From: Collinsella aerofaciens
GTDB lineage: Bacteria; Actinomycetota; Coriobacteriia; Coriobacteriales; Coriobacteriaceae
Assembly (NCBI RefSeq): GCF_009876115.1
Contig: NZ_WWSY01000006.1
Span: forward strand, 1-64,000
Direction: 5' to 3'
Length of the DNA: 64,000 bases
Made by a program: the position numbers and the translations under genes
Shown: positions 54,663 through 63,288 of the stretch, piece by piece
Layout of the letters: the number at the start of each line of letters is the position of its first letter
Position numbering within the stretch: position 1 is the stretch's first letter
Notes under the pieces: model-generated
Databases searched by the model: none
What the model saw: the letters and a program-made list of their open reading frames with translations, nothing else
What the model was told of the DNA's origin: nothing

Positions 54663-56810
54663 ATGGATCTTATCGCCCAGCTCGCCCGCGAGCTCAACCT
54701 TAAGGCCGCCAACGTCGAGGCGGCTGTCAAGCTCATCGACGAGGGCAACACCATCCCCTTTATCTCGCGCTACCGCAAGGAGGCCACGGGCGGCATGGAT
54801 GACGTCGCCCTGCGCGCCCTCGACGAGCGCCTGTCCTACCTGCGCAATCTTGAGCAGCGTAAAGAGGACGTCATCCTGCTCATCGACGCCCAGGGCAAAC
54901 TCACGCCCGAGCTCGAGCAGCAGATTCACGAGGCCACGCAGCTCCAGCGTGTCGAGGACCTCTATAAGCCCTACCGCAAAAAGCGCATGACCCGTGCGCA
55001 GAAGGCCCGCGAGGCAGGCCTGGAGCCGCTCGCCAACATGATCATCATGCAGGCCTCGGCCAAGGGCAGCGCGCTCGACGCCGCCGCGGCATACGTCAAC
55101 GAGGAGGCCGGCTTCGACACGCCCGAAAAGGCGCTCGCCGGCGCCGCCGACATCGTGGCCGAGACGGTGGCCGAGGACCCCGAGAACGTCGCCGACCTGC
55201 GCGCCTTTACGCAAAACACCGCCGACATCGTCGTCGAGGCCACCGACCCCGCCGAGAAGACTCCCTACGAGCCGTACTACAGCTATGATGAGCCGCTGCG
55301 CCGCATACCCAACCACCGCGTGCTGGCGATCGACCGCGGTGAGCGCGAGGGCAAGCTCCGCGTACGCGTGAACGTCGACGGCGCTGCCGCCACGACACGC
55401 CTCGGCAGCCGTTGGCCCCGACGCCAGGGCGTGTTTGCTCCCATCTTCGATGCCGCCATCGCCGATGGTTACAAGCGCCTCATGGCCCCCTCGCTGGAGC
55501 GCGAGGCCCGCGCCAAGCTCACCGTCCGCGCGCAGACCGAGGCTATCAACGTCTTTGCCAAGAACCTCGAGGGCTTGCTCTCGGCACGCCCCGTGCGCGG
55601 CGCCCGCGTGCTCGCGCTCGATCCGGGCTACCGCACCGGCTGCAAGGTCGCCGTCATGGACGAGACCGGCAAGCTGCTCGACCACAGCGTGGTCTACCCC
55701 ACCAAGCCGCGCCACGACGTCGCCGGCACCAAGCGCGAGCTCGCTCGCCTCGTCAAGAAGGACGGCGTCAACACCATCGTCATCGGCAACGGCACCGCCA
55801 GCCGCGAGACCGAGGAAGTCGTCTCGGAGTTCATTGCCGAGCAGGCGCCTGGGCTACGATACACCATCGTCAACGAGGCAGGCGCGTCGGTGTACTCCGC
55901 CTCCGAGCTCGCGAGCCAGGAGTATCCCGATCTGGATGTCACCGTGCGCGGCGCCATGAGCTTGGGTCGTCGCCTGCAGGACCCGCTGGCAGAGCTCGTC
56001 AAGATTCCGCCCCAGTCCATCGGCGTGGGCCAATACCAGCATGACCTTGACCAGGCAGAGCTTTCGCGCACCCTGGGCCACGTGGTGGAGGACGTCGTCA
56101 ACCGCGTGGGCGTCGATGTAAACACCGCAAGCGCGAGCCTGCTGGGCTACGTGTCGGGCATTACGCCAAGCGTGGCCAAAAACATCGTGGCCTACCGCGA
56201 GGAAAACGGCGCCTTTACCGATCGCCGCCAGCTTAAGAAGGTCCCCAAGCTGGGACCCAAGGCGTATCTCAACGCCGCGGGCTTTTTGCGCATCAGCGGC
56301 GGCAAAAACCCGCTCGACGCGACAAGCGTCCACCCCGAGAGCTATGAGGTGGCCACGTCTGTCCTGGAGCGCGCCGGCGTTAAAGCCAGCGAGCTCAACC
56401 GCGGCGGCGTGCCCGACATCGAGCGCCGCCTGGGCAGCATCTCGACGCTGGCAAGCGACCTGGACTGCGGCACCCTCACGCTCATCGACATCGTCAACGA
56501 GCTCAAGAAGCCCGGTCGCGACCCGCGCGACGACGCGCCCGAGGTAGTCTTTAGCCGCTCGGCGCTTTCCATCGACGACCTGGAGCCCGGCATGGAGCTC
56601 AAGGGCACGGTGCGCAACGTTGTGGACTTTGGCGCCTTCGTCGACGTGGGTGTGCACCAGGACGGCCTCGTACACATCTCCAAGCTGGCCAGCCGCTTTG
56701 TCAAGCACCCGAGCGACGTGGTACGCGTCGGTGACACGGTCAAGGTATGGGTCGAGAAGGTCGATCGCGACCGCAAGAAGATCTCCCTCACCATGGTGCA
56801 GGGGAAGTAA
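54663..56810 (+). CDS. Tex-family S1 RNA-binding protein
   Basis: Nucleic-acid-binding protein of 715 residues. The N-terminal helical region includes IPFISRYRKEATGG. The YqgF-like domain follows with VLALDPGYRTGCKVAVMD, then a helix-hairpin-helix region (ASASLLGYVSGITPSVAKNI), and a C-terminal S1 domain (MELKGTVRNVVDFGAFVDVG, about 640-710). Tex is associated with transcription elongation and toxin-gene expression in other bacteria. The ATG at 54663 follows AAGGAG. It stands alone between two MITE-like inverted repeats. Confidence 0.95.
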   Translation: MDLIAQLARELNLKAANVEAAVKLIDEGNTIPFISRYRKEATGGMDDVALRALDERLSYLRNLEQRKEDVILLIDAQGKLTPELEQQIHEATQLQRVEDLYKPYRKKRMTRAQKAREAGLEPLANMIIMQASAKGSALDAAAAYVNEEAGFDTPEKALAGAADIVAETVAEDPENVADLRAFTQNTADIVVEATDPAEKTPYEPYYSYDEPLRRIPNHRVLAIDRGEREGKLRVRVNVDGAAATTRLGSRWPRRQGVFAPIFDAAIADGYKRLMAPSLEREARAKLTVRAQTEAINVFAKNLEGLLSARPVRGARVLALDPGYRTGCKVAVMDETGKLLDHSVVYPTKPRHDVAGTKRELARLVKKDGVNTIVIGNGTASRETEEVVSEFIAEQAPGLRYTIVNEAGASVYSASELASQEYPDLDVTVRGAMSLGRRLQDPLAELVKIPPQSIGVGQYQHDLDQAELSRTLGHVVEDVVNRVGVDVNTASASLLGYVSGITPSVAKNIVAYREENGAFTDRRQLKKVPKLGPKAYLNAAGFLRISGGKNPLDATSVHPESYEVATSVLERAGVKASELNRGGVPDIERRLGSISTLASDLDCGTLTLIDIVNELKKPGRDPRDDAPEVVFSRSALSIDDLEPGMELKGTVRNVVDFGAFVDVGVHQDGLVHISKLASRFVKHPSDVVRVGDTVKVWVEKVDRDRKKISLTMVQGK

Positions 56811-56841
56811 ACCGCCAAGCAAGGGTCCCCCCTCTCGCGAC

Positions 56842-57011
56842 GTGCAAAATCGCGAGTATTCTGCAAATTCCACCGTTCCGGATGCCCCTCAGAGACGAAA
56901 AAGCAAGAAACAGCCCCCGTTTTAGCGTCATCAGAGCCAAAACGGGGGCTGTTCCATGCTTCACCCAGCTGGTAAAAGCCTTTACCTTGCTGAATACTCT
57001 CAATTTTGCAC
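56842..57011. repeat. 170-bp MITE-like inverted repeat downstream of tex
   Basis: GTGCAAAATCGCGAGTATTC, then TGCAA (56842-56866), is the inverted match, 22 of 25 bases, of 56987-57011. At its centre a perfect 15-bp stem AACAGCCCCCGTTTT / AAAACGGGGGCTGTT (56909-56953) is followed on the minus strand by a T-rich tract and may terminate transcription. Confidence 0.8.
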
Positions 57012-57038
57012 GGCGCAGGCGGGGGTACCTTTGTCCAC

Positions 57039-57190
57039 GGCAGGATATGGAAGCCTATCACCAACCTACCGGCAAGTTCGTGTCGGCAGCCCCGGCCTTT
57101 CCTTTGCCTAGCGCGACCCTCGCGAAGCGCGTGAGCGATAGGGAAAGGAAAGGCCGGGGCGAACAACCCGCGATGTAGCCAGCGTTCGCG
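57039..57190 (-). repeat. Inverted repeat and duplicated tal tail
   Basis: GCCCCGGCCTTTCCTTT (57089-57105) and AAAGGAAAGGCCGGGGC (57145-57161) are perfect 17-bp arms around a 39-base loop. GGCAGGATATGGAAGCC (57039-57055) repeats, 16 of 17 bases, the last codons of the adjacent transaldolase gene (57195-57211). This suggests an insertion or recombination at the gene's 3' end. There is no separate gene here. Confidence 0.7.
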
Positions 57191-57895
57191 TTACGGCAGG
57201 ATATGGAAACCGAGCGAGGCGATATCCTTGGCAAAACCGCGCACGGTATCGAGCGAGACCTCGTACGGGTCACGGCCGATGTTCTTACGCTTGGCCAGGA
57301 TGCTGTTGGGCACCGTGATGATCTGGCAACCGCATCCTTCCGCCTGGTAAATATTGATAAGCTCACGCGTGGACGCCCACAGGACCTCGCAGTTGGGCTT
57401 GGCGGCGGCCTTCTTGACCGACTCCGTCATAAACGGAATGGGGTCGACGCCGGTGTCGGCGATGCGGCCGGCAAAGAGCGAGATGATTGACGGCGTCTCG
57501 GCGTCAACGGCCTCGACCATCTCGTCGACCTGCGCAGGCGTAAAGATGGTGGTGACGTTGACCTTGATGCCGTCGGCCGAAAGCTTGCGGACCAGCTCGG
57601 CGGTGGACTCGCCCTTGGTAGTCACGCACGGAATCTTGACGTAGACGTTCTCGGCCCAGGTAGCGATCTCGCAGGCCTCGACCTCCATGGTCTCGACGTC
57701 GTCGGCAAAGACCTCAAACGAGACGGACACATCGGTGATGTGGGCCAGGACCTCCTTGGCAAACGCGCGGTAATCCGTCACGCCGCCCTTCTTCATAAGG
57801 GACGGGTTGGTCGTGAAACCCTGAACGTTGCCGTTCTCGTACATGTCGAGCATGCCCTCGAGGTTTGCACCGTCAGCGAACACCTTGATTGCCAT
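57191..57895 (-). CDS. Transaldolase-family protein (short, FSA-like), paralogue 1
   Basis: Short transaldolase of 234 residues of the FSA/TalC subfamily. The Schiff-base lysine lies in VYVKIPCVTTKG (near residue 87). The barrel motifs GFTTNPSLMKKGG, VNVTTIFTPAQV and SLFAGRIADTGVDP are intact. Such enzymes perform either transaldolase or fructose-6-phosphate aldolase reactions. It is about 80 per cent like the second copy at 60489-61199 by eye. It lies downstream of the ascorbate-type PTS but behind a terminator, so it is probably a separate transcript. Confidence 0.92.
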   Translation of the reverse strand: MAIKVFADGANLEGMLDMYENGNVQGFTTNPSLMKKGGVTDYRAFAKEVLAHITDVSVSFEVFADDVETMEVEACEIATWAENVYVKIPCVTTKGESTAELVRKLSADGIKVNVTTIFTPAQVDEMVEAVDAETPSIISLFAGRIADTGVDPIPFMTESVKKAAAKPNCEVLWASTRELINIYQAEGCGCQIITVPNSILAKRKNIGRDPYEVSLDTVRGFAKDIASLGFHILP

Positions 57896-58127
57896 CTGCC
57901 TGATTCCTTTCGCTTGCACATGGGCGATAAACTGCTAAACACTTTACCTACGTTTATCAAGGCGTGAGCTGCGGGTTTTCATCTTCTCGGCGAACGGTTT
58001 TGCAGTTTTACCATTTTTATATCGACACCCCAGCGGCAAAACGTTTTTGCTGATCATCGCGGTTGATTCCGTTCGCGGCGCAGAGACAGCGCTTCACCGG
58101 TACGTTTTCACAACCACTCCAAAACAA

Positions 58128-58161
58128 AAGCGGTGACGCCTCATTTGAGACGCCACCGCTT
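58128..58161 (-). terminator. Terminator of the ascorbate-type PTS operon
   Basis: On the minus strand AAGCGGTGGCGTCTC and GAGGCGTCACCGCTT pair with two mismatches around AAAT, followed by TTGTTTT. The remaining bases of the 323-base gap, 57896-58127, hold the upstream region of paralogue 1, with a TATAAA at about 58018, and no gene. Confidence 0.8.
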
Positions 58162-58218
58162 CCGTGTAGGAGCCGGTTATCGGAGCTCCGCCCGATTAGG
58201 GCTTAACGTATGCCTGGA

Positions 58219-59610
58219 TTACTCTTCCTCAACGTGGTTAATCACAGCACCCTTGGTGTGGATGAAGTTGGGGACGAAGGCGACGATCAGAAGGACAGCA
58301 AGAATCGCGTAGACACCGGTGGTACCGAAGGCCTCGGCAGCGCGGCCAAGCGTAATACCAATGACGGAGAAATCGAAGTCGCCGAACGTAGTGTTCTTGA
58401 AGCCAAAGACGTCAAGAACGGGCAGGAGCAGGGCCGGGGCGAAGGTGATGAGCAGGCCGTTGACGAAAGCGCCAAGAGCTGCGCCCTTGCGACCGCCGGT
58501 AGCATTGCCGTAGATGCCTGCGGTAGCACCGCAGAAGAAGTGGGGAACCATGCCCGGGATGATGAAGATGCCCAGGGTAGCGCCCACGATGAACATACCG
58601 ACCACGCCACCGATGAAGGATGCGACAAAGCCGAGGATGACGGCGGTGGGAGCATAGGGGAAGAAGACGGCGCAGTCGACGGCGGGGATGGCACCGGGGA
58701 TCAGCTTGTTGGAGATGCCCTGGAAAGCCGGGACCAGGTCGGCAAGGATCATACGAACGCCGTTATAGACGATGGTGACACCAACGGCAAAGGACAGGGC
58801 ACAGGTCAGGGCATAGACAATCACGTTGTCGCCGCCAGCGGTCTTGGTAACGACCGCAGGATCTGCGATGTAAGCGGCGAAAGCGGTAACCAGGTAGAAG
58901 AAGGCCATGGTAAGAGCCGTGGAGATGGTAGTGTCGCGCAGGAAGGCGAACTTCTCGGGAACCTCGATCTTCTCGGTGCTGTTCTCCTCGGCGTCCTTAG
59001 CAAAAAGCGTACCGACTGCAGCGGAGATGTAATAGGCGAGTGAACCGAAGTGGCCCATGGCGATTTCATCGCCATCGGTAACCTTCTCGGTGAAACGCTG
59101 ACCAACGGCGGGAAGCATAGCGCTCACGAGGCCCAGGAACATGCCGCCCACGATGACAAGCTGGACATCCTGGAAGCCAGATGCCTGCAGAACGGCAGAC
59201 AGCAGGCAGGCCATAAACATGCTGTGATGGCCCGTCAGGAAGATGTACTTAAACTTGGTAAAGCGGGCAATGATAATGTTCACGACATAGCCGAGAATCA
59301 GGATCATCATGGTCTGAACGCCGAGGACGCTCTGAGCCATCGAAACAACGACCTCGTTGTTGGGCACGACGCCGGTGATGTGGAAACCGGTCTCGATGAA
59401 GGTACCCAGCGGAGCAAGGTTCTCCTGAACAACAGCGGCGCCGGCGGACAGCATGATGTAACCAAGAATGGGCTTCAGGGTGCCCGTCATCACCTTGTGG
59501 GCAGGACGCTTAAGCGCGACAAGGCCCACAAAGGCAAATAGACCCATAATCCACGCTGGCTTGGTCAGAATCGATTGGATAAACTCAAGTATGGGAAGGA
59601 TGGCTTGCAT
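58219..59610 (-). CDS. PTS ascorbate-type EIIC component (UlaA/SgaT family)
   Basis: Membrane permease of 463 residues with about 11 helices. ALKRPAHKVMTGTLKPILGY and TGHHSMFMACLLSAVL are characteristic of the UlaA/SgaT family. The ATG at 59610 is chosen from the family N-terminus; AGGAAG precedes it. It forms an operon with separate EIIB and EIIA genes and a transaldolase. Known members carry L-ascorbate, but the ula catabolic enzymes (UlaD, UlaE, UlaF, UlaG) are not here, so the substrate may be another sugar acid or pentitol. Confidence 0.92.
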   Translation of the reverse strand: MQAILPILEFIQSILTKPAWIMGLFAFVGLVALKRPAHKVMTGTLKPILGYIMLSAGAAVVQENLAPLGTFIETGFHITGVVPNNEVVVSMAQSVLGVQTMMILILGYVVNIIIARFTKFKYIFLTGHHSMFMACLLSAVLQASGFQDVQLVIVGGMFLGLVSAMLPAVGQRFTEKVTDGDEIAMGHFGSLAYYISAAVGTLFAKDAEENSTEKIEVPEKFAFLRDTTISTALTMAFFYLVTAFAAYIADPAVVTKTAGGDNVIVYALTCALSFAVGVTIVYNGVRMILADLVPAFQGISNKLIPGAIPAVDCAVFFPYAPTAVILGFVASFIGGVVGMFIVGATLGIFIIPGMVPHFFCGATAGIYGNATGGRKGAALGAFVNGLLITFAPALLLPVLDVFGFKNTTFGDFDFSVIGITLGRAAEAFGTTGVYAILAVLLIVAFVPNFIHTKGAVINHVEEE

Positions 59611-59681
59611 CTGCGCTTCCTTTCTCTCTAACGTGGGCGCGTTTCCCTCTTCCACAGGGAACCGCCCTTTTTTGTGCCGCT

Positions 59682-59957
59682 TTAGGCGTTAGCGGCGGCC
59701 GCCTTGATTGCCTCGAGGGCGTCTTCGCGGATCTTCTTCTTGTTCACATAGCTGCGAACGATCACAACGTTGCCGTGGAGCTCGGGGGCGAGTTCTTTAA
59801 CGGTGATGAACAGATCCGGATTTGCGGAAGAAGCACCGTTCAGGTCCATAGACTCAACGTCGGCCTTGATGCCCTCCTCCTCGCAAAGCTCCTCGACTTT
59901 GCCAGCGAGCATCAGGCTGGACCCGATGCCGTTTCCGCATACGGTGATGATATGCAT
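59682..59957 (-). CDS. PTS ascorbate-type EIIB component
   Basis: Cytoplasmic phosphocarrier of 91 residues. The phosphorylated cysteine lies in ITVCGNGIGSSLMLAGKVEE at residue 8, the SgaB/UlaB-type P-loop. It receives phosphate from EIIA and passes it to the sugar during import. AGAGGAAGG precedes the start. Confidence 0.92.
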   Translation of the reverse strand: MHIITVCGNGIGSSLMLAGKVEELCEEEGIKADVESMDLNGASSANPDLFITVKELAPELHGNVVIVRSYVNKKKIREDALEAIKAAAANA

Positions 59958-60032
59958 GGCAACCTTCCTCTCCTACACGTGACGGTTTTCCGTCTATCCA
60001 AAAGCGGCGACGCATCGCCGTGCCATTAAGGC

Positions 60033-60479
60033 CTAAAAGAATGAACGCATGGTCTCCAAAACCTGCTCGGGCGTATCGCATGCGCTGAGCTTGGCAACGC
60101 AGTCCTCGTCCTCGAACATCTGCGAAAGCTCCGCCAAGCAGCCAAGATGAGCCTTGGGGTCGGGTGCGCAAATACCCACGAGCACGTGAACTGGATCGAA
60201 ATCCTCGTGTCCAAACGCAATGGCAGGGTCAAGCGTGACGATACAGATCCCCGCTTCACTCACATTGCCATCTGCCTGAGCGTGGGGCATGGCGATGCCC
60301 TCTTCCAAGACCATATAGGGGCCGAATTTGTGAACCGATGAAATCATGGCGTCAACATAGCTCTGGTCGCATTTGCCAGCGTCTACGAGCAACTTACCGC
60401 ATGCCCTGATCGCTTCCTCCCAGTCGGAGGCCTCGACGTGGCAGGCAACAAGCTCGGGCTTAAGAAGATCGGTCAGCAT
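60033..60479 (-). CDS. PTS EIIA component (mannitol/fructose/ascorbate type)
   Basis: Phosphocarrier of 148 residues of the EIIA-2 superfamily. The active histidine lies in GIAMPHAQADG, and VGICAPDPKAHLGCLAEL is the conserved second segment. It begins 9 bases after the transaldolase stop, with GAGGAG inside the end of that gene. Confidence 0.92.
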   Translation of the reverse strand: MLTDLLKPELVACHVEASDWEEAIRACGKLLVDAGKCDQSYVDAMISSVHKFGPYMVLEEGIAMPHAQADGNVSEAGICIVTLDPAIAFGHEDFDPVHVLVGICAPDPKAHLGCLAELSQMFEDEDCVAKLSACDTPEQVLETMRSFF

Positions 60480-60488
60480 GCTCGTCCC

Positions 60489-61199
60489 CTACTCCTCGGG
60501 CAGAATATGAAAACCAAGCGCCTGAATGTCGCGGGCAAAGCCCTTGACCGTATCAAGCGAGTACTCAAGCAAATCTTTCCCGAAATTCTTGCGCTTGGCA
60601 AGAAGGGCATTGGGGACCGTAATGATCTGGCATCCAACGGACTCCGCCTGGAAGATATTGAGAACCTCGCGCGTAGACGCCCAGAGAACCTCGGCAGCAG
60701 GCTTAACGGCAGCCTTCTTTACGGACTCCGCCATGAGGGGCAGCGGATCGACGCCGGTATCGGCAATGCGACCGGCAAAGATGGACAGAATAGAGGGGGT
60801 CTCGGCAGAGACGGCATCGACAAACTCGTCGACCTGCTCGGGCGTGAAGATAGTGGTGACATTCACCTTGATGCCATCGTTTGAAAGGCGCTTGACCAGC
60901 GCGGCAGTGGACTCACCCTTGGTGTTGAGCGCCGGGATCTTAACGTAGACGTTGTCTGCCCAGGTTGCGATCTCGCGAGCCTCGGCTTCCATACCCGCCT
61001 CGTCGTCGGCGAATACCTCAAAAGAGACCGACACATCAGTAATGTGCTCAAGAACCGTCTTGGCAAAAGCGCGGTAGTCGGTCACGCCGCCGGCCTTCAT
61101 AAGGGAAGGATTGGTCGTGAAGCCCTGAACGTTGCCATTGTCATGCATGTCAAGCATACCCTCGAGGTTAGCGCCGTCGGCAAACACCTTGATCGCCAT
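60489..61199 (-). CDS. Transaldolase-family protein (short, FSA-like), paralogue 2
   Basis: FSA/TalC-type enzyme of 236 residues. The lysine motif reads VYVKIPALNTKG, and GFTTNPSLMKAGG, VNVTTIFTPEQV and SIFAGRIADTGVDP are present. It is the first gene of the ascorbate-type PTS operon, so it should act on that pathway's sugar phosphate, cleaving or transferring a three-carbon unit. The ATG at 61199 follows AGAAAGG. It differs from paralogue 1 chiefly in the residues after the lysine motif and at the C-terminus. Confidence 0.93.
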   Translation of the reverse strand: MAIKVFADGANLEGMLDMHDNGNVQGFTTNPSLMKAGGVTDYRAFAKTVLEHITDVSVSFEVFADDEAGMEAEAREIATWADNVYVKIPALNTKGESTAALVKRLSNDGIKVNVTTIFTPEQVDEFVDAVSAETPSILSIFAGRIADTGVDPLPLMAESVKKAAVKPAAEVLWASTREVLNIFQAESVGCQIITVPNALLAKRKNFGKDLLEYSLDTVKGFARDIQALGFHILPEE

Positions 61200-61227
61200 G
61201 TTCGGTCCTTTCTCATCTAACACTATT

Positions 61228-61305
61228 GCTATCGAAAGCCTTCTTCTTTGTTTCAAAAGCTTTTCGGTTTTCTTTTATAAACCATTTCAAAAGCTATCGA
61301 AAGCT
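61228..61305. promoter_or_regulatory. Candidate DeoR operators and PTS operon promoter
   Basis: GCTATCGAAAGC occurs at 61228-61239 and again at 61293-61304. TTTCAAAAGCT occurs at 61251 and 61285. These direct repeats overlap a possible minus-strand promoter with TATAAA (61274-61279) and TTTCGA 17 bases upstream. They are the natural targets for the DeoR protein encoded divergently. Confidence 0.6.
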
Positions 61306-61469
61306 CAATTGTCAACTTTCCGTGAACGGTCGAATATCGGGCGTGAACGTACTTCTTTTGGGCGGCACCTTCGGAATGAGACTCTTTATAGCCCGTTTAC
61401 GTGCGAACTATCTGCTACGCATGCATTTATGACATGCCATTCCGTTCTTTTGATTCATTCGAATTTGCC

Positions 61470-61498
61470 TTGTTCTTTTCATATCGATACGTTATATT
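61470..61498 (+). promoter_or_regulatory. Putative promoter of the DeoR-family gene
   Basis: TTGTTC (61470-61475), a 17-base spacer and TATATT (61493-61498), about 50 bases before the start codon, in an AT-rich 349-base divergent region that holds no gene. Confidence 0.55.
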
Positions 61499-61548
61499 TC
61501 GATTACGAAAGGCGCATCTTTTTACCTTTTGTTCAAAAGGAGCGGCAT

Positions 61549-62340
61549 ATGGCATCTACTTCAGACCTTTCACCGGCCGAGCGTCAGCGATTTATCATGA
61601 ATTGGCTGGCCGAAAAGCCAAATATCTCGGTATCCGACATCGTTCGCCGTTTTTCGGTTTCGGAAGTCACCGCACGACACGACCTCATCTCGCTGGAATC
61701 CGAAGGCAAGCTGCGTCGCGTACGCGGCGGAGCGGTATCGCTTTCTCGCTCCAACGCAATCTCGTATCCCGAGGAGCGCATCAATGTCCAAGTCGAGGCC
61801 AAGGAAGCCATCGCCGCAACCGCAGCAACTCTTGTTGATGATGGCGATGTTCTGGTAATTGATATCGGCACCACAGGCTTTTACTTCGCTAAGGCCCTCA
61901 TGGACAAGCGTGAGATCACCATTATCACCGGCGATCTTGCAATCGCGAACTACGCCAGCTTCAATCTCCCCAATGCTTCGGTAGTGCTGCTGGGCGGCTC
62001 CGTACGCAAGGGCCACCTCTATCTCGCGGGCGCACTAACGCTCGACTGCATGAGCAAACTACATGCCGACAAGGCGTTTGTCAGTGCCGACGGATTCCAC
62101 CCCGACCACGGTTTTACCGTCGAGCACGACTTCTCGGCCATGATCAAGCATATGTACCTTACCAACTCAAACCAGGGCTACATGATGGTTGACCAGGGAA
62201 AATTCAACAAGACCAGTTTTTATCAGTCCGCGCAGATCGATGACCTCGACGGCATCATCGTTGATGGAGACGACGAGGGCATCATGACGGCGGCGATCGA
62301 GAGCAGTCGCAGTCATCCCAAGCTCTATATTGCAAAATAG
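61549..62340 (+). CDS. DeoR-family transcriptional regulator
   Basis: Regulator of 263 residues. The helix-turn-helix reads SVSDIVRRFSVSEVTARHDL and the family signature ISLESEGKLRRVRGGAV follows. The C-terminal sugar-phosphate sensor domain contains VIDIGTTGFYFAKAL and LLGGSVRKGHLYLAG. DeoR proteins usually repress sugar operons and respond to a phosphorylated intermediate. It is divergent from the transaldolase-PTS operon, which it likely controls. AAGGAG precedes the ATG. Confidence 0.93.
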   Translation: MASTSDLSPAERQRFIMNWLAEKPNISVSDIVRRFSVSEVTARHDLISLESEGKLRRVRGGAVSLSRSNAISYPEERINVQVEAKEAIAATAATLVDDGDVLVIDIGTTGFYFAKALMDKREITIITGDLAIANYASFNLPNASVVLLGGSVRKGHLYLAGALTLDCMSKLHADKAFVSADGFHPDHGFTVEHDFSAMIKHMYLTNSNQGYMMVDQGKFNKTSFYQSAQIDDLDGIIVDGDDEGIMTAAIESSRSHPKLYIAK

Positions 62341-62343
62341 CTC

Positions 62344-62384
62344 AAATGGCCGGGTCGCCCCCACTGTGGGCGACCCGGCCATTT
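62344..62384. terminator. Bidirectional terminator
   Basis: Perfect 17-bp stem, AAATGGCCGGGTCGCCC / GGGCGACCCGGCCATTT, seven-base loop, between the convergent DeoR and HAD genes. Confidence 0.92.
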
Positions 62385-62385
62385 A

Positions 62386-63213
62386 TTAAATCAACCCAAA
62401 ATGCTGCATCGCTGTGACGGTGCCATCGTGTGCGACATCGTCGGTCACGTAGTCGGCGACCGCCTTGACCTCGGGCATGGCGTTGCCCATGGCCACAGCC
62501 GTCTCGACGGCAGCGAGCATGCCCAGGTCGTTGCCCGAATCGCCGAAGCCAAAGGTGCGCGCATTTCCCTCGCGGCCCAGATACTCCAGCGCTCGCGCCA
62601 CACCCACGCCTTTGTCAATACCCTTGGGGCTCAGCTCGCGATTCTGGCCGCCGGTATTGCACAGCTCAAAGTTGCGGTCGATAAAGCCATCGTCGTTGGC
62701 CACGCGAGCCAAGCCGGGCGCGTTAAGGCACACCTTGCCCACGCGCAGACGACCGTCGATGCGCATTTCCTCGGCGCTGTGCACCGCAGCAGTGCCGATC
62801 AAAGACGACTGCTCAACGCCCGCAGGCTCCAGCGCAAAGGTCGCAGCATTGGCCTCGAAAAAGGCCTCGAACCCTGCCGCAACAATGCGACGCGCAAGCT
62901 CCTCGACAATACCCTCGTCAATGCAATCCTCGTGCACCACACGCCCCTCGACCTCGAGCGTGGCGCCCGCCATGGCCACGACACCCGCAGGGTCGAGCGC
63001 GCGCAGGCTGTCCGCAATCAGCCACAAGGGGCGACCCGTGCAGATAAACGCCTTGTGCCCTGCGTCGCGCAGACGATGAAACGCCTCGACGACCGTCTGC
63101 GAAGGGCGAACCGCCGAAAAGTCCTTGTCGGTCATGTTGTCGGGGTCGAACGACGTCAGCGTGCCGTCCACGTCAAAAAACAATACAGCGGAATCGGAGC
63201 ACGCATCAATCAT
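62386..63213 (-). CDS. HAD-superfamily hydrolase (Cof type)
   Basis: Phosphatase of 275 residues. The nucleophile motif is FFDVDGTL, motif II is FICTGRP, and motif IV is GFGDSGNDLGML near residue 225, with the C2B cap of Cof-type sugar or cofactor phosphatases between. The substrate is unknown. The ATG at 63213 follows AAAGGAA. It stands alone. Confidence 0.92.
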   Translation of the reverse strand: MIDACSDSAVLFFDVDGTLTSFDPDNMTDKDFSAVRPSQTVVEAFHRLRDAGHKAFICTGRPLWLIADSLRALDPAGVVAMAGATLEVEGRVVHEDCIDEGIVEELARRIVAAGFEAFFEANAATFALEPAGVEQSSLIGTAAVHSAEEMRIDGRLRVGKVCLNAPGLARVANDDGFIDRNFELCNTGGQNRELSPKGIDKGVGVARALEYLGREGNARTFGFGDSGNDLGMLAAVETAVAMGNAMPEVKAVADYVTDDVAHDGTVTAMQHFGLI

Positions 63214-63288
63214 ATGGGTTCCTTTCGAGGGCGATGGCAAACGAAGCATCCATCATATAATGGAGCGACGCAACCAGAGAGGTCACCC

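Noticed and set aside
56342..57166. Minus-strand frame of 274 codons overlapping the end of tex and the repeat region.
   Set aside because: It runs antisense to the S1 domain of tex and through inverted repeats. Only its first residues resemble anything, namely the duplicated transaldolase tail.
58219..60479. Calling the PTS genes a true L-ascorbate system (ulaABC).
   Set aside because: Family assignment is clear, but no ascorbate catabolic gene is nearby and a transaldolase is in the operon, so gene symbols were left empty.
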